From Streptomyces sp. Sge12 (GTDB lineage Bacteria > Actinomycetota > Actinomycetes > Streptomycetales > Streptomycetaceae), in NCBI RefSeq assembly GCF_002080455.1, contig NZ_CP020555.1:310001-374000 (forward strand): a stretch of DNA of 64,000 bases. Direction: 5' to 3'. Below the pieces are notes generated by a model that did no database searches, had not been told where the DNA came from, and worked only from the letters and a program-made list of their open reading frames with translations. Shown one piece after another: positions 26,917-34,421 of this stretch. Each line of letters begins with the position of its first letter. Position 1 is the first letter of the stretch. Position numbers and translations under genes: made by a program.

Positions 26917-27365
26917 TGGGCCGGCGGGCAGCGGAGCCCACCCGGACGAAGGGGCCCGGCCTCCCCGGGCCCGGCCACCCCGGGCGAAGGCTCCTCGTCA
27001 CCGGCGCCGCGCTCGCCGGCACGCTCGTCCTGGCGACCGGCCCGGCTCAGGCGACCACGGCCAACGTCGGGGGCCAGGTCGGCGGCAGCCACACCTACTA
27101 CGGGACCGCCCGCACCGTCACGGCCGAGGGCTCGCACATCTACCTGAAGGCCGACAGCGGCGGCATCGCCATGAAGGCGTTCTGGTACAAGTGCAGCGAC
27201 CGCAGCACCCGGGGCGCGGACCGCGAGGTCGGTTCGGGCACGCGCCAGCGCCTCGGCTCCGGTTTCAAGGCCGGTACGGTCTACTGCCTCGGCGCGGCGG
27301 CGGACGTCGTCAGCCCGAACAAGATCTCGTGGAGCGGAACCCTCAACTGGAACGTCTTCTCCTGA
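26916..27365 (+). CDS. small secreted protein, unknown
   Basis: A 149-residue exported protein with an unusually long basic, Pro/Gly-rich N-region (about 25 residues) before the hydrophobic core LLVTGAALAGTLVLATG and an AQA site. The mature part has two Cys (WYKCSDRS and VYCLGAAAD) and many small polar residues, ending SGTLNWNVFS. I do not recognise the family. It starts at the stop of the DUF2690 gene and both probably form a secreted pair. Confidence 0.65.
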   Translation: MGRRAAEPTRTKGPGLPGPGHPGRRLLVTGAALAGTLVLATGPAQATTANVGGQVGGSHTYYGTARTVTAEGSHIYLKADSGGIAMKAFWYKCSDRSTRGADREVGSGTRQRLGSGFKAGTVYCLGAAADVVSPNKISWSGTLNWNVFS

Positions 27366-27441
27366 GTACGGGGCCGTACGACGGTGCCCCGCTCCGGCGA
27401 CGTACGCCGCCGGGGTGGGGCACCGCCCCCGTTCGCGCCTC

Positions 27442-28431
27442 CTACAACCAGCCGGCCTGTGCGGCCCGCAGGCCGGCCTCGAAGCGGCTGCGGGCACCGA
27501 GCCGCTCCATGATCGACGCCATGCTGCGGCGGACGGTGCTCAAGGACACGCCGAGCCGTCCCGCGGCCGTCTCGTCGGTGAGCCCCTTGGCCAGCAGGGT
27601 GAGCAGCTCGCGCTCCTGCGCGGTCAGGCCGGTGTCCTCGTTCCGGGGCTGTGGTGCGCCGAGCGGCAGGGCCACCGCCCACACCTGCTCGAAGAGCGTC
27701 GTCAGCGCGGTCATCGCCCCGGCCGCGTGGAGGAGTACGGCGCCGCGCCGGGTGTCCGAGGGGTCGAGCGGGACCAGGGCGCTGGTCCCGTCGATGAGGA
27801 TCATCCGCAGCGGCAGGGTGGGGACCGTACGCACCTCGCCGCCGTTCCCGGTCAGCCAGCGGGCGTATTCGAGGGTGGGGGCGCTGTTGCGGACGCTGTC
27901 CAGGCAGACCGTTCGGACCTCCACACCGCGCAGCAGGATCTGCGCGTCGTTGTGCCGTGCCGCCTCGATCGATGCCGGGGAGTGTCCCCCGCCCGGCATG
28001 AACGTACAGACCGAGCCGGTGGCCTTGTTGGCGATCTGCTCCAGCCGGCTCCGGATCGCGTCCATGCCGATCAGGCGTTCGCTGTCGGGTTCGGTGCCGC
28101 CGCCGGCGGGCTCGGCGAAATCCGCGATCATGCGGGTGACCGCGACGTGCGTCCGGTCGAGCTCCTGCCGGCGCCGTTCGAGATCCTCCTGCTGGCGGCG
28201 CAGCAGCAGTTGCAACCCGACTTCGGGGTGGATCGCCCGCCAGCCTCCGGGCCGGTCCGCCGACCTGCGGAGCAGCTCGAGTTCGGCGAGTCTGTCCAGC
28301 GCGTTCCGCACCTGCTGTTCCCCGAGTCCGAGCCGCTCGGCCATCTGTCCCACGCCCCAGCCCTCGGGCCGCGCGGCCAGCAACCGGTAGACGGCCTCGG
28401 TCGGTGTGTCGAGTCCCAGTGCGGACAGCAT
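27442..28431 (-). CDS. TrmB/LuxR-type transcriptional regulator
   Basis: A 329-residue regulator. The N-terminus is a TrmB-like winged helix (LGLDTPTEAVYRLLAARPEGWGVGQMAERL) with a following coiled stretch (LLLRRQQEDLERRRQELDR). A middle domain like the phospholipase-D-type/TrmB effector region follows. The C-terminal 65 residues are a LuxR HTH (LTAQERELLTLLAKGLTDETAAGRLGVS and VRRSMASIMERLGARSRFEAGLRAA). This architecture is common in Streptomyces regulators. It resembles the stand-alone HTH at 30.5 kb in the last 60 residues. Confidence 0.8.
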   Translation of the reverse strand: MLSALGLDTPTEAVYRLLAARPEGWGVGQMAERLGLGEQQVRNALDRLAELELLRRSADRPGGWRAIHPEVGLQLLLRRQQEDLERRRQELDRTHVAVTRMIADFAEPAGGGTEPDSERLIGMDAIRSRLEQIANKATGSVCTFMPGGGHSPASIEAARHNDAQILLRGVEVRTVCLDSVRNSAPTLEYARWLTGNGGEVRTVPTLPLRMILIDGTSALVPLDPSDTRRGAVLLHAAGAMTALTTLFEQVWAVALPLGAPQPRNEDTGLTAQERELLTLLAKGLTDETAAGRLGVSLSTVRRSMASIMERLGARSRFEAGLRAAQAGWL

Positions 28432-28530
28432 CCCGGCGCTCCCCTCCCCACGTCGACAGCTTCTCTTCCCGGCGCAGCAGCATGGGGGGAGGCAGGGCCC
28501 GCGGTCTTGTACGAATCGGAGAACCGGGGT

Positions 28531-29490
28531 TCAGCGCGCGGCCCCGGCCGCCCCCCTGTCCGTGCCCGTGCCCGTGCCCGTGCCCGTGCCCGTGCCCGTG
28601 GCCGTGTCGGGCAGCAGCAGACTCGTGACACGGCCCGCCACCCGGTCCAGCGGTGAGCCGGGCGGCAGTCCGCCCCGGCGGGCCGCGAACTGCGAGGGCG
28701 TGAGCCCCGTCATCGCCCTGAACTCGCGGATGCAGTGGGCCTGGTCGTGGAAACCGCCGCAGGCGGCCACGGCGGCCCCGTCCAGTCCGAGGGCCTGCAG
28801 ACGCAGCGCGCGCTGGAGTCTGGCCACGCGGGCGACGGCCTTGGGCGCCAGGCCCACCTGCTGCCCGAAGCGGGCCCGCAGATGGCGGTCGCTCCAGCCG
28901 ACCTGTCTGGAGATGGCGGTGAGGGCTTCCGGCCGGCTGTCCGCCCGCAACATGCCGAGCGCCTCCCGTACTTCGGGGGAGACGGCGCCGCCCCGGTCGG
29001 CGCAGGAGGCGAAGACGGCGTCGAGGAGGGCGAACCGCTCGGCCCAGGAATCGGTCTGCCGCAGTTGGTCGACCAGGCAACCGGCGGTCCGTCCGAGCAG
29101 GTCGGAGAGGTCCGAGAGGTCGGTGAAGGCTTCGGTGAAGTGGCGCATCGGGATCCCGAAGGTCCGGTAGGCGCCGAGCGGCGAGAACGTCACTTCGATG
29201 CCGTGCAGGCCCCCGGTGTGCTCGCCGCGCGTCGCGGTGGTGCGCAGTCCGGAGAGGAAGGACGAGGCGCCCCGCGGGGATCCGTCGGCCGTGAGGCGCA
29301 AGCCCCCGGCGAGGGCGATGACCACCGTGACCACGCCGTCGGGGATCTCCAGCCGGGACCGGGGACGGCCTTCCGGCAGCCGGTAGCCGTGGTAGGCGAG
29401 GATCAGCCCCCGCAGGGCGGGGCCCGGTGGCGTCCTGATGCTCTCGGCCCCTGCGGCGGCCGGCTCCGGAGGGCGAACGGTCGAGTCCAT
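28531..29490 (-). CDS. AraC family transcriptional regulator
   Basis: A 319-residue regulator with an unassigned N-terminal sensing domain and a C-terminal AraC HTH. The second HTH is seen in GLDGAAVAACGGFHDQAHCIREFRAMTGLTPSQF, the signature of the family. The tail is a Thr-Gly repeat (ATGTGTGTGTGTGTD) encoded by a hexanucleotide run. The ATG at 29490 was chosen because upstream codons lack conservation. The gene runs towards the LuxR-type gene and could form a unit with it. The ligand is unknown. Confidence 0.8.
   Translation of the reverse strand: MDSTVRPPEPAAAGAESIRTPPGPALRGLILAYHGYRLPEGRPRSRLEIPDGVVTVVIALAGGLRLTADGSPRGASSFLSGLRTTATRGEHTGGLHGIEVTFSPLGAYRTFGIPMRHFTEAFTDLSDLSDLLGRTAGCLVDQLRQTDSWAERFALLDAVFASCADRGGAVSPEVREALGMLRADSRPEALTAISRQVGWSDRHLRARFGQQVGLAPKAVARVARLQRALRLQALGLDGAAVAACGGFHDQAHCIREFRAMTGLTPSQFAARRGGLPPGSPLDRVAGRVTSLLLPDTATGTGTGTGTGTGTDRGAAGAAR
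28561..28602. repeat. hexanucleotide tandem repeat CGTGCC
   Basis: Six perfect CGTGCC units and one CGTGGC unit lie in the 3' end of the AraC-type gene and encode a Gly-Thr repeat. Copy-number changes would alter the tail length without a frameshift. Confidence 0.95.
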
Positions 29491-29650
29491 GCCTACCCCC
29501 GTACGGGCGTGTGCGGTGTGGCCGGGCACCAGAATGCATCAGCCCGGCCGCGATCCACAGTCGGGTCTCGGCAAACTGCCCGGCAGGCAGGCAATTGGCC
29601 GATAACCGGTCCTGCCCGGGCCCTCGCCCCGCAGACGCGTGCCGAGTCGT

Positions 29651-29680
29651 GAGAGCAAGCTCTCGGGAGTACTTGCTCTC
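29651..29680. promoter_or_regulatory. inverted repeat, possible operator
   Basis: GAGAGCAAG (29651-29659) and CTTGCTCTC (29672-29680) are perfect inverted copies separated by 12 bases. The left arm is followed by CTCTC, so GAGAGCAAGCTCTC itself is a near-palindrome. It lies about 160 bases upstream of the AraC-type gene start and may be its operator. Confidence 0.5.
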
Positions 29681-29841
29681 AGGTCTTCCGGCTTCCTACG
29701 GAACGCGCGGGGCGGAAAGCTGTTCAACAGGAACACCGCGGACCCGGCCGACCCGGCCCACCACCGGAATTTCCCTGCCGGATATCCCGGACGTCCCCGC
29801 TGTTCACCGCATCCACACCGTTCCGGAAATGAGGTGATCCC

Positions 29842-29877
29842 ATGTTCCTGTTCTTCTTCGGCTTGATCTGGGACTGA
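29842..29877 (+). CDS. 11-residue hydrophobic mini-ORF (possible leader peptide)
   Basis: The frame encodes MFLFFFGLIWD and stops 43 bases before the lipoprotein start. GAGGTGAT lies at the right distance upstream of its ATG, so it could be translated. The peptide is almost entirely hydrophobic with four Phe residues. It could be a leader that couples or attenuates the following gene, or chance. Confidence 0.3.
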   Translation: MFLFFFGLIWD

Positions 29878-29919
29878 TCGAGGCGCCCCGCCGGAATTCG
29901 AGGAGAAGGGCACTCCAGC

Positions 29920-30447
29920 ATGAAGTCACCCGTGAAGTCATTTGTCGCTGTCGGCGCCTTGGTCATGGGCCTGGCCACCCTGCTCACGGGCTGCGGCGGC
30001 GAACCGCGGTCCGTCGTCGCGACGGAACTGCTGGACCGTCAGGGATACGACGCCGCGTTGCGGCAGAGTTCCGGGGACTACCGCTGGCCCGCCGACTACC
30101 GGCCCGACCTCGACCGGCTCTCCGGGAGCAGCGCGCCGGGCAGCGGCGAGGCGGCGCTCGCCGGGAGCGAAAGGATCATTCTCGAGATCGCCAACTCATG
30201 TGCCTGGTACAAGTCCTGGGACGACGCGCGGGGCCGTGCCGACCACTCCTCCGCCGAGGAGGCGCTCACGGTGCTGGAGGAGGTGCTTCCCGGCTACGGG
30301 CCCCAGAACCCGGACGGCCGGCGGTACGCCCGTGAGGCCGCCTCCAGGGCCCGGGCCGGTGATCCCTCCCTGGCCCGGCAGTTCACCGAGGCCAACTGCG
30401 ACGGCGTGATCGCCTGGGACCGTACGGGCACCGGAGCCGACGGCTGA
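29920..30447 (+). CDS. lipoprotein of unknown function
   Basis: A 175-residue protein with a lipobox TLLTGCGG (Cys about residue 25) after a typical signal. The mature part starts with a VVATELLDRQGYDAALRQSSGDYRWP segment and is mainly helical (ILEIANSCAWYKSWDDARGRA, YAREAASRARAGDPSLARQF). Two Cys occur in the mature domain. GAGGAGAAGGG precedes the ATG. I do not recognise the family. The next gene, a small LuxR-type HTH, follows after 28 bases in the same direction. Confidence 0.7.
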   Translation: MKSPVKSFVAVGALVMGLATLLTGCGGEPRSVVATELLDRQGYDAALRQSSGDYRWPADYRPDLDRLSGSSAPGSGEAALAGSERIILEIANSCAWYKSWDDARGRADHSSAEEALTVLEEVLPGYGPQNPDGRRYAREAASRARAGDPSLARQFTEANCDGVIAWDRTGTGADG

Positions 30448-30475
30448 GCCCGGCGGCAGGTGCGGGAGGAACACG

Positions 30476-30928
30476 ATGACCACCATGACGACGACCGGCG
30501 CCGGTGCTGCGGCACCGGCCGGTGCCGGTGCCGGTGCCGGTGATGACGGGCGCACCCCACCGGTGCTGCGCCTCTATCACGACCTGCTGGCGGATCGGGA
30601 GCGGCTGATCGAGGCGCACCACCGGCTGCTGGCGGAGCAGAACGCCCTGTTGGAACAGATCGACCTGCTGTGCGCCCGGTCGACAGCGGCACCGGCCGGT
30701 CCCGACGCCCCGGGGGACAGCCCGCCTCCGCTGTCGCCGGTCCAGCGGCAGGTCCTGGTCCTGATGGCCGGCGGGGCCAAGGACGGGGCGATCGCCCGTC
30801 GGCTGAACCTGAGCGAGCGCTCCGTACGCCGCCAGGTGGAGTCCCTGGCCCGGCGAACCGGAGCGAGCAACCGGTTCACGCTGGCCCTGGCCGCCATCAG
30901 GATCGGCTGGCTGCCCGCCGGCCGCTGA
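30476..30928 (+). CDS. small LuxR-type HTH protein
   Basis: A 150-residue protein with an Ala/Gly/Thr-rich start (TTTGAGAAAPAGAGAGAG), a helical coiled stretch (LRLYHDLLADRERLIEAHHRLLAEQNALL) and a LuxR HTH (LSPVQRQVLVLMAGGAKDGAIARRLNLS and VRRQVESLARRTGASNRF) at the C-terminus. There is no receiver or sensor domain. The end of the protein, FTLALAAIRIGWL, matches FEAGLRAAQAGWL of the TrmB/LuxR protein at 27.4 kb. It may act with the upstream lipoprotein, with which it probably forms an operon. Confidence 0.75.
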   Translation: MTTMTTTGAGAAAPAGAGAGAGDDGRTPPVLRLYHDLLADRERLIEAHHRLLAEQNALLEQIDLLCARSTAAPAGPDAPGDSPPPLSPVQRQVLVLMAGGAKDGAIARRLNLSERSVRRQVESLARRTGASNRFTLALAAIRIGWLPAGR

Positions 30929-31058
30929 ACCCGTCCGCGGTCCGGAACCGGCGCCTGTCCGGCACCGGACAGGTGTCCTGTTCGGCCTGGGCAGGATCGA
31001 CTGCGGCTGCTGAACTGTGTGTTGCCAGCACACCGATCCGGACAAGGGGAAGATCCTC

Positions 31059-31589
31059 ATGCGCAGCCGAGTCCGCAGCACCCTCGCCACCAGCCTCGTC
31101 GGCACCACCGCGGCCCTCGTCGCCCTGCTCGTGCCCGGCACCGCCCACGCCGCCCCGGCGAAGCTCAGCCACGCGTCGGCCGTGAGCAAGCTGAACGCGA
31201 CGGGCGGCATCGGCCTGTCCTCCAGCGGCGGTTGCAGCAACCGCAACAACAGCACCTGCACCTCGCTGGAACAGGTCAACGCCGCGAGCATCAGCGATGT
31301 CATCACCCTGCGCAAGGCCAGCAACTGCACCCTCACGATCACGGGCGGGACCGAGGTGGGGCACGCCTCGGGCACCTACAGCCACTGGAACGGCTACAAG
31401 ATCGACTTCAGCCCGACCAGCTGTGTCAGCAACTACGTCACCGGCAGCTTCACCCGGATCGCCAACCGCGGTGACGGCGCCGCCCGTTACCGGTCGGCCG
31501 CCGGGAACGTCTATGCCCGGGAGAGCAACCACTGGGACGTCACCTTCTGCGGGGGCAGCGCGGCCTGCACCTCCGCGGCCAGTTCCTGA
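31059..31589 (+). CDS. secreted protein with M15-like metal-site motifs
   Basis: A 176-residue exported protein with a signal peptide ending AHA. The mature part includes GGIGLSSSGGC, LEQVNAASISDVITLR, then GGTEVGHASGTYSHWNGYKIDF and later ARESNHWDVTF. The arrangement Ser-His...Asp followed by Glu-x-x-His-Trp is that of zinc-binding M15 D-Ala-D-Ala carboxypeptidases, so a cell-wall peptidase role is plausible but unproven. Four or more Cys suggest disulfides. AAGGGGAAG precedes the ATG at 31059; an earlier in-frame ATG at 31017 lacks such a site. Confidence 0.6.
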   Translation: MRSRVRSTLATSLVGTTAALVALLVPGTAHAAPAKLSHASAVSKLNATGGIGLSSSGGCSNRNNSTCTSLEQVNAASISDVITLRKASNCTLTITGGTEVGHASGTYSHWNGYKIDFSPTSCVSNYVTGSFTRIANRGDGAARYRSAAGNVYARESNHWDVTFCGGSAACTSAASS

Positions 31590-31665
31590 GCGGCGCCCGG
31601 CCGGCCGGCGGGGGCGCCGCCATCGGCGCGCCCCCGCCCCCGCCGTGCTGCTGCGAGCTGCCCGG

Positions 31666-32565
31666 TCAGTGCTCTCCCAGCACCGCTCCGATCACGTGAC
31701 GGGCGTTGTCCGCCATCGCCGGGTTGCTCGTGCGGTAGTAGGGCAGGGCGATCACGGCCTGGGACAGCGCCCTCCCCCGGCCGCGGCGCCAGGTCGCGTC
31801 GTCCACTCCGAGCGTTTGGCGGAAGACGGTCCGCGCGCCGGCCGGCAGCAGGTTCCACGCGGGGAACAGATCGCAGGCCGGATCGCCCACCCCCATGCAC
31901 CCGAAGTCGATGACCGAGCTCAGCCTGCCCTCGCTGACCAGCAGGTTGCCCGGCATCAGATCGGCGTGCAGCCACACCGGCGGCCCGTCCGGGGCGGGGG
32001 CGCCCAGCGCGTCCTCCCAGACGGCGGTCACGGCAGCGCAGTCGACGCCCTCCTCCGGGAGCCCCCGGAGTTGCCGGATCCCCGCCCGGGTCGCGGCGTC
32101 CAGCGCGGCGAGCGGCCCGCCCCGGTAGGCCCGCGGGGCCCCCTGGAGGGTGACGCCCCGCATCGCCGCCACGAACCCCGCCAGGTCCCCGGCCAGCGCC
32201 TCGGGCTCGCTCAGCGCCCCGGCCCGCGGGTTCTCCCCCGGCAGCCACCGGTACACCGACCACGCCCACGGATACCCCTGCGCGGGCTCCCCGGCCCCCA
32301 GCACCTCGGGGACGGCCGTGGGCAGCCGGGGCCCGAGGCGGGGCAGCCACTCCTGCTCCGTCGACACGTCCTCGGACCCGCCCGCCAGCATCGGCAGCCG
32401 TACGACCATGGCGTCGCCGAGCCGGTACATGTGGTTGACCGTGCCGCCGGACGGGATCCGCGCCACGGGCAGCCCGGCCCACTGCCGGAACTGCCGGGCG
32501 ATCAGACGGCGTACGAGGTCCTCGTCGACGGGATGCGCGCCGGGGTGCATCTGTGCGGTGCTCAT
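31666..32565 (-). CDS. aminoglycoside phosphotransferase family protein
   Basis: A 299-residue APH/choline-kinase-fold protein. The nucleotide-binding region is GGTVNHMYRLGDAMVVRLP, the catalytic loop VWLHADLMPGNLLV (His-x-Asp with Asn five residues later) and the metal-binding Asp lies in VIDFGCMGVGDPACDLF. The family phosphorylates aminoglycosides, macrolides or small metabolites. Nothing nearby tells the substrate, and most such chromosomal genes do not give resistance. It starts at the ATG at 32565. Confidence 0.85.
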   Translation of the reverse strand: MSTAQMHPGAHPVDEDLVRRLIARQFRQWAGLPVARIPSGGTVNHMYRLGDAMVVRLPMLAGGSEDVSTEQEWLPRLGPRLPTAVPEVLGAGEPAQGYPWAWSVYRWLPGENPRAGALSEPEALAGDLAGFVAAMRGVTLQGAPRAYRGGPLAALDAATRAGIRQLRGLPEEGVDCAAVTAVWEDALGAPAPDGPPVWLHADLMPGNLLVSEGRLSSVIDFGCMGVGDPACDLFPAWNLLPAGARTVFRQTLGVDDATWRRGRGRALSQAVIALPYYRTSNPAMADNARHVIGAVLGEH

Positions 32566-32902
32566 GGACCGCCATCCGACCGCCGACGGCGCACCGGGTC
32601 AAACCCTTTTCCCCTCCGACCCGTGCGGTGCCGTTGCCGTGGTCCGCGTACGGGCGACCGTCCGCGGCGGGAACGTCCACGACCGCCCCGCCCTGGAGCG
32701 CGCCTTCGCCCCGTCCCCCGAGCCGTCGGCCGCGGACCCGGCGCACTGGCGCGCGGTGCTGGACCAGATGCTGCGCGACGGCTGCTGCACCCCGCAGGGC
32801 CAGGCCGTCTCTTTCGGATCTTGCCGGGCCGGCGGACATCCCGCCGGCGCGGCCGCCCGGGCACCGGTGGTCAGGGCCGGTCGTACCAGGCGAAGGCGGT
32901 GA
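32564..32902 (+). other. possible degenerate ORF in a 305-base gap
   Basis: Between the phosphotransferase start and the next stop lies a plus-strand frame of 112 codons. Its first part (VVRVRATVRGGNVHDRPALERAFAP, then LDQMLRDGCCTPQGQAVSF) looks protein-like, but its last 30 residues are shadow-like and overlap the stop of the convergent SnoaL-like gene. There is no good ribosome site. It may be a gene fragment or chance. Confidence 0.25.
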
Positions 32903-33272
32903 TCCGCCAGCCCTCCGGGGTGCGGACGAACTGGATGGTCTTGGTCCCGCCGCCCTCGAACGGCTCGCCGTCGAGGACTCCGGACTTGCGGTACTCGCCG
33001 AACCGCGAGGCGACGTCCCCCGCGATCTCGGTGCGTTCGGAGGTCTCCCACTCGGAGAACTCGACCAGCCGGCCTTCGGCCAGCAGGCGCCGGCGCGGCT
33101 CGATGAACCCGTCCACAGTGTAGACCGTGAACTGCGGGCCGGTCATGGTGATCACGCCGCCCGGCAGCACCAGCCGGCGGATCCGGTCCAGATCGGCGGT
33201 CGCGCCGCCCCGGTTGTCGAAGGCGCCGAAGAACTCGGCGGTCACCACGTCTATTTCGGCCTTGGACGACAT
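32871..33272 (-). CDS. SnoaL-like/DUF4440 nuclear transport factor 2-fold protein
   Basis: A 133-residue soluble protein with the NTF2-like pattern: an N-terminal helix pair (KAEIDVVTAEFFGAFDNRGG), a short loop VLPGGVITMTGP, then alternating beta strands EFSEWETSERTEIAGDVASRFGEYRKSG and TKTIQFVRTPEGWRITAFAWYD. The terminal Trp-Arg-Ile-x-x-x-x-Trp is typical of DUF4440. The function is unknown. It is on the same strand as the methyltransferase, 23 bases downstream of it, and likely co-transcribed. Confidence 0.75.
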   Translation of the reverse strand: MSSKAEIDVVTAEFFGAFDNRGGATADLDRIRRLVLPGGVITMTGPQFTVYTVDGFIEPRRRLLAEGRLVEFSEWETSERTEIAGDVASRFGEYRKSGVLDGEPFEGGGTKTIQFVRTPEGWRITAFAWYDRP

Positions 33273-33295
33273 GGGCGCGACAGTAGCACCGCGCT

Positions 33296-34087
33296 TCAGA
33301 CGGCCGACGCCGTCGTGACCACCAGCGGCGGTCTCGCCCGCTCCGCCGCCCAGGGGCGGCCGGCCGCGAGGCCCGCGTCGGCCACGGTCAGGGCCTCGGC
33401 CACGGTGGGCCGGTGCTGGGCGGCGTCCCGGAAGCCCGCGCGTTCCAGCAGGGCCGGGAAGAGGCCGACGGGCCACGCGTGGTTGCGCACCTCCTGCCAG
33501 GATCCGTCCGTGCGCCGCAGTCGTACGGTCAGCTCCTCGCCCGGCGCGTACACCGCGCCCGGCTCGCCGATCCGCAACGAGGCGTACTCCGTGCCGCTGC
33601 AGGCGGGGTCGGTGGTCAGGAGCACGAACGGGGCACCCGGCCGCAGCAGGCGGCGGATCTCGGTGAACACGCCGAGCAGCACTTCCCGGGTCGGCAGCGA
33701 CGCCAGCACGTGATTGCACATCACCGCGTCCGCGCAGCCGTCCGGCAGGTCGGTCACCCGTCCGTTCTCGACGAGGTGGAACCCGTCGACCGCGCTCGTC
33801 GCGCCGCGGGCCAGCGCCAGCATCTCCGGGGAGGTGTCCACCCCCAGCACCCGTGCCCCGAGGCGGCGGGCCGCCTGGTCGGCCACCTTGCCCGGACCGC
33901 ATCCGTAGTCCACCAGGACCTGGCCGGCGCCGATCCGGCGGGACAGGGCCCGGAAGACGAAGGGGTAGCCGAGCAGCCAGTCCGTGGCGGCGTCGACCGC
34001 CGCGAACGCCTGCGCCCCCGCGCGTCCGGACCAGGCGGTCCCGCCGTCGGCGCCGCTCTGCCCGGGTCCCTGCGGTCCGTCGCTCAC
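33296..34087 (-). CDS. class I SAM-dependent methyltransferase
   Basis: A 263-residue methyltransferase. The SAM motif I is VLVDYGCGPGKVADQAARRLG, followed by LGVDTSPEMLALA (motif II acidic residue) and later DAVMCNHVLASLP and LLRPGAPFVLLTTDP. The substrate is unknown. Its promoter region lies next to the left end of the mobile element at 34.2 kb, about 100 bases upstream of its start, so insertion may have affected its expression. Confidence 0.82.
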   Translation of the reverse strand: MSDGPQGPGQSGADGGTAWSGRAGAQAFAAVDAATDWLLGYPFVFRALSRRIGAGQVLVDYGCGPGKVADQAARRLGARVLGVDTSPEMLALARGATSAVDGFHLVENGRVTDLPDGCADAVMCNHVLASLPTREVLLGVFTEIRRLLRPGAPFVLLTTDPACSGTEYASLRIGEPGAVYAPGEELTVRLRRTDGSWQEVRNHAWPVGLFPALLERAGFRDAAQHRPTVAEALTVADAGLAAGRPWAAERARPPLVVTTASAV

Positions 34088-34189
34088 GGGCCCACTATCG
34101 GCCCACCCCGGCCGTGCGGAGGTGGAGCGACACGGGGATCGTCAAAAACCGCCCACCGGCCTTCGGCCGTCGGCCGGTCGGTGCGCTAG

Positions 34190-34315
34190 GGCCTGTTGCG
34201 AAAATAGATCCTTTTCGTTGAGGATCACGTCCTGCGGGACGTGAGACCTGACGAATGGCCAGTGGCCCGGCGTGAGCCGCAGACATCGAGCCGGGCCGTC
34301 AGCAAGTGGCGCGTC
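34190..34315 (+). repeat. truncated IS copy (end and transposase 5' remnant)
   Basis: About 125 bases align, base for base with small gaps, to the inverted right end of the IS and to the start of its transposase. Matching words include TGACGAATGGCCAGTGG here and TGACGAACGGCCAGTGG in the intact copy. A 12-13-base deletion and substitutions break its frame. It marks an old second insertion. Confidence 0.75.
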
Positions 34316-34421
34316 GGCCTGGTGAGTGCCCGGCACAGGGCTGGTCGAGTACTGCAGCTGCCGTTCGGTAAAGTACGTTTCTTCGGGCGCCGTTGGGGCC
34401 TGGAGTCCAGAAGGTGTGCCA

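Larger units (their letters stand above)
29491..29919. other. 429-base intergenic region with operator-like repeat and mini-ORF
   Basis: The region lies between the AraC-type gene and a divergent lipoprotein gene. It contains a strong inverted repeat (29651-29680), a lower-GC stretch from 29690 to 29850 and an 11-codon open frame with a ribosome site (29842-29877). No longer gene is supported. Confidence 0.6.

Noticed and set aside
28561..28602. CGTGCC repeat considered as a CRISPR or variable-number locus outside genes
   Set aside because: There are no spacers and the run is inside the AraC-type reading frame.
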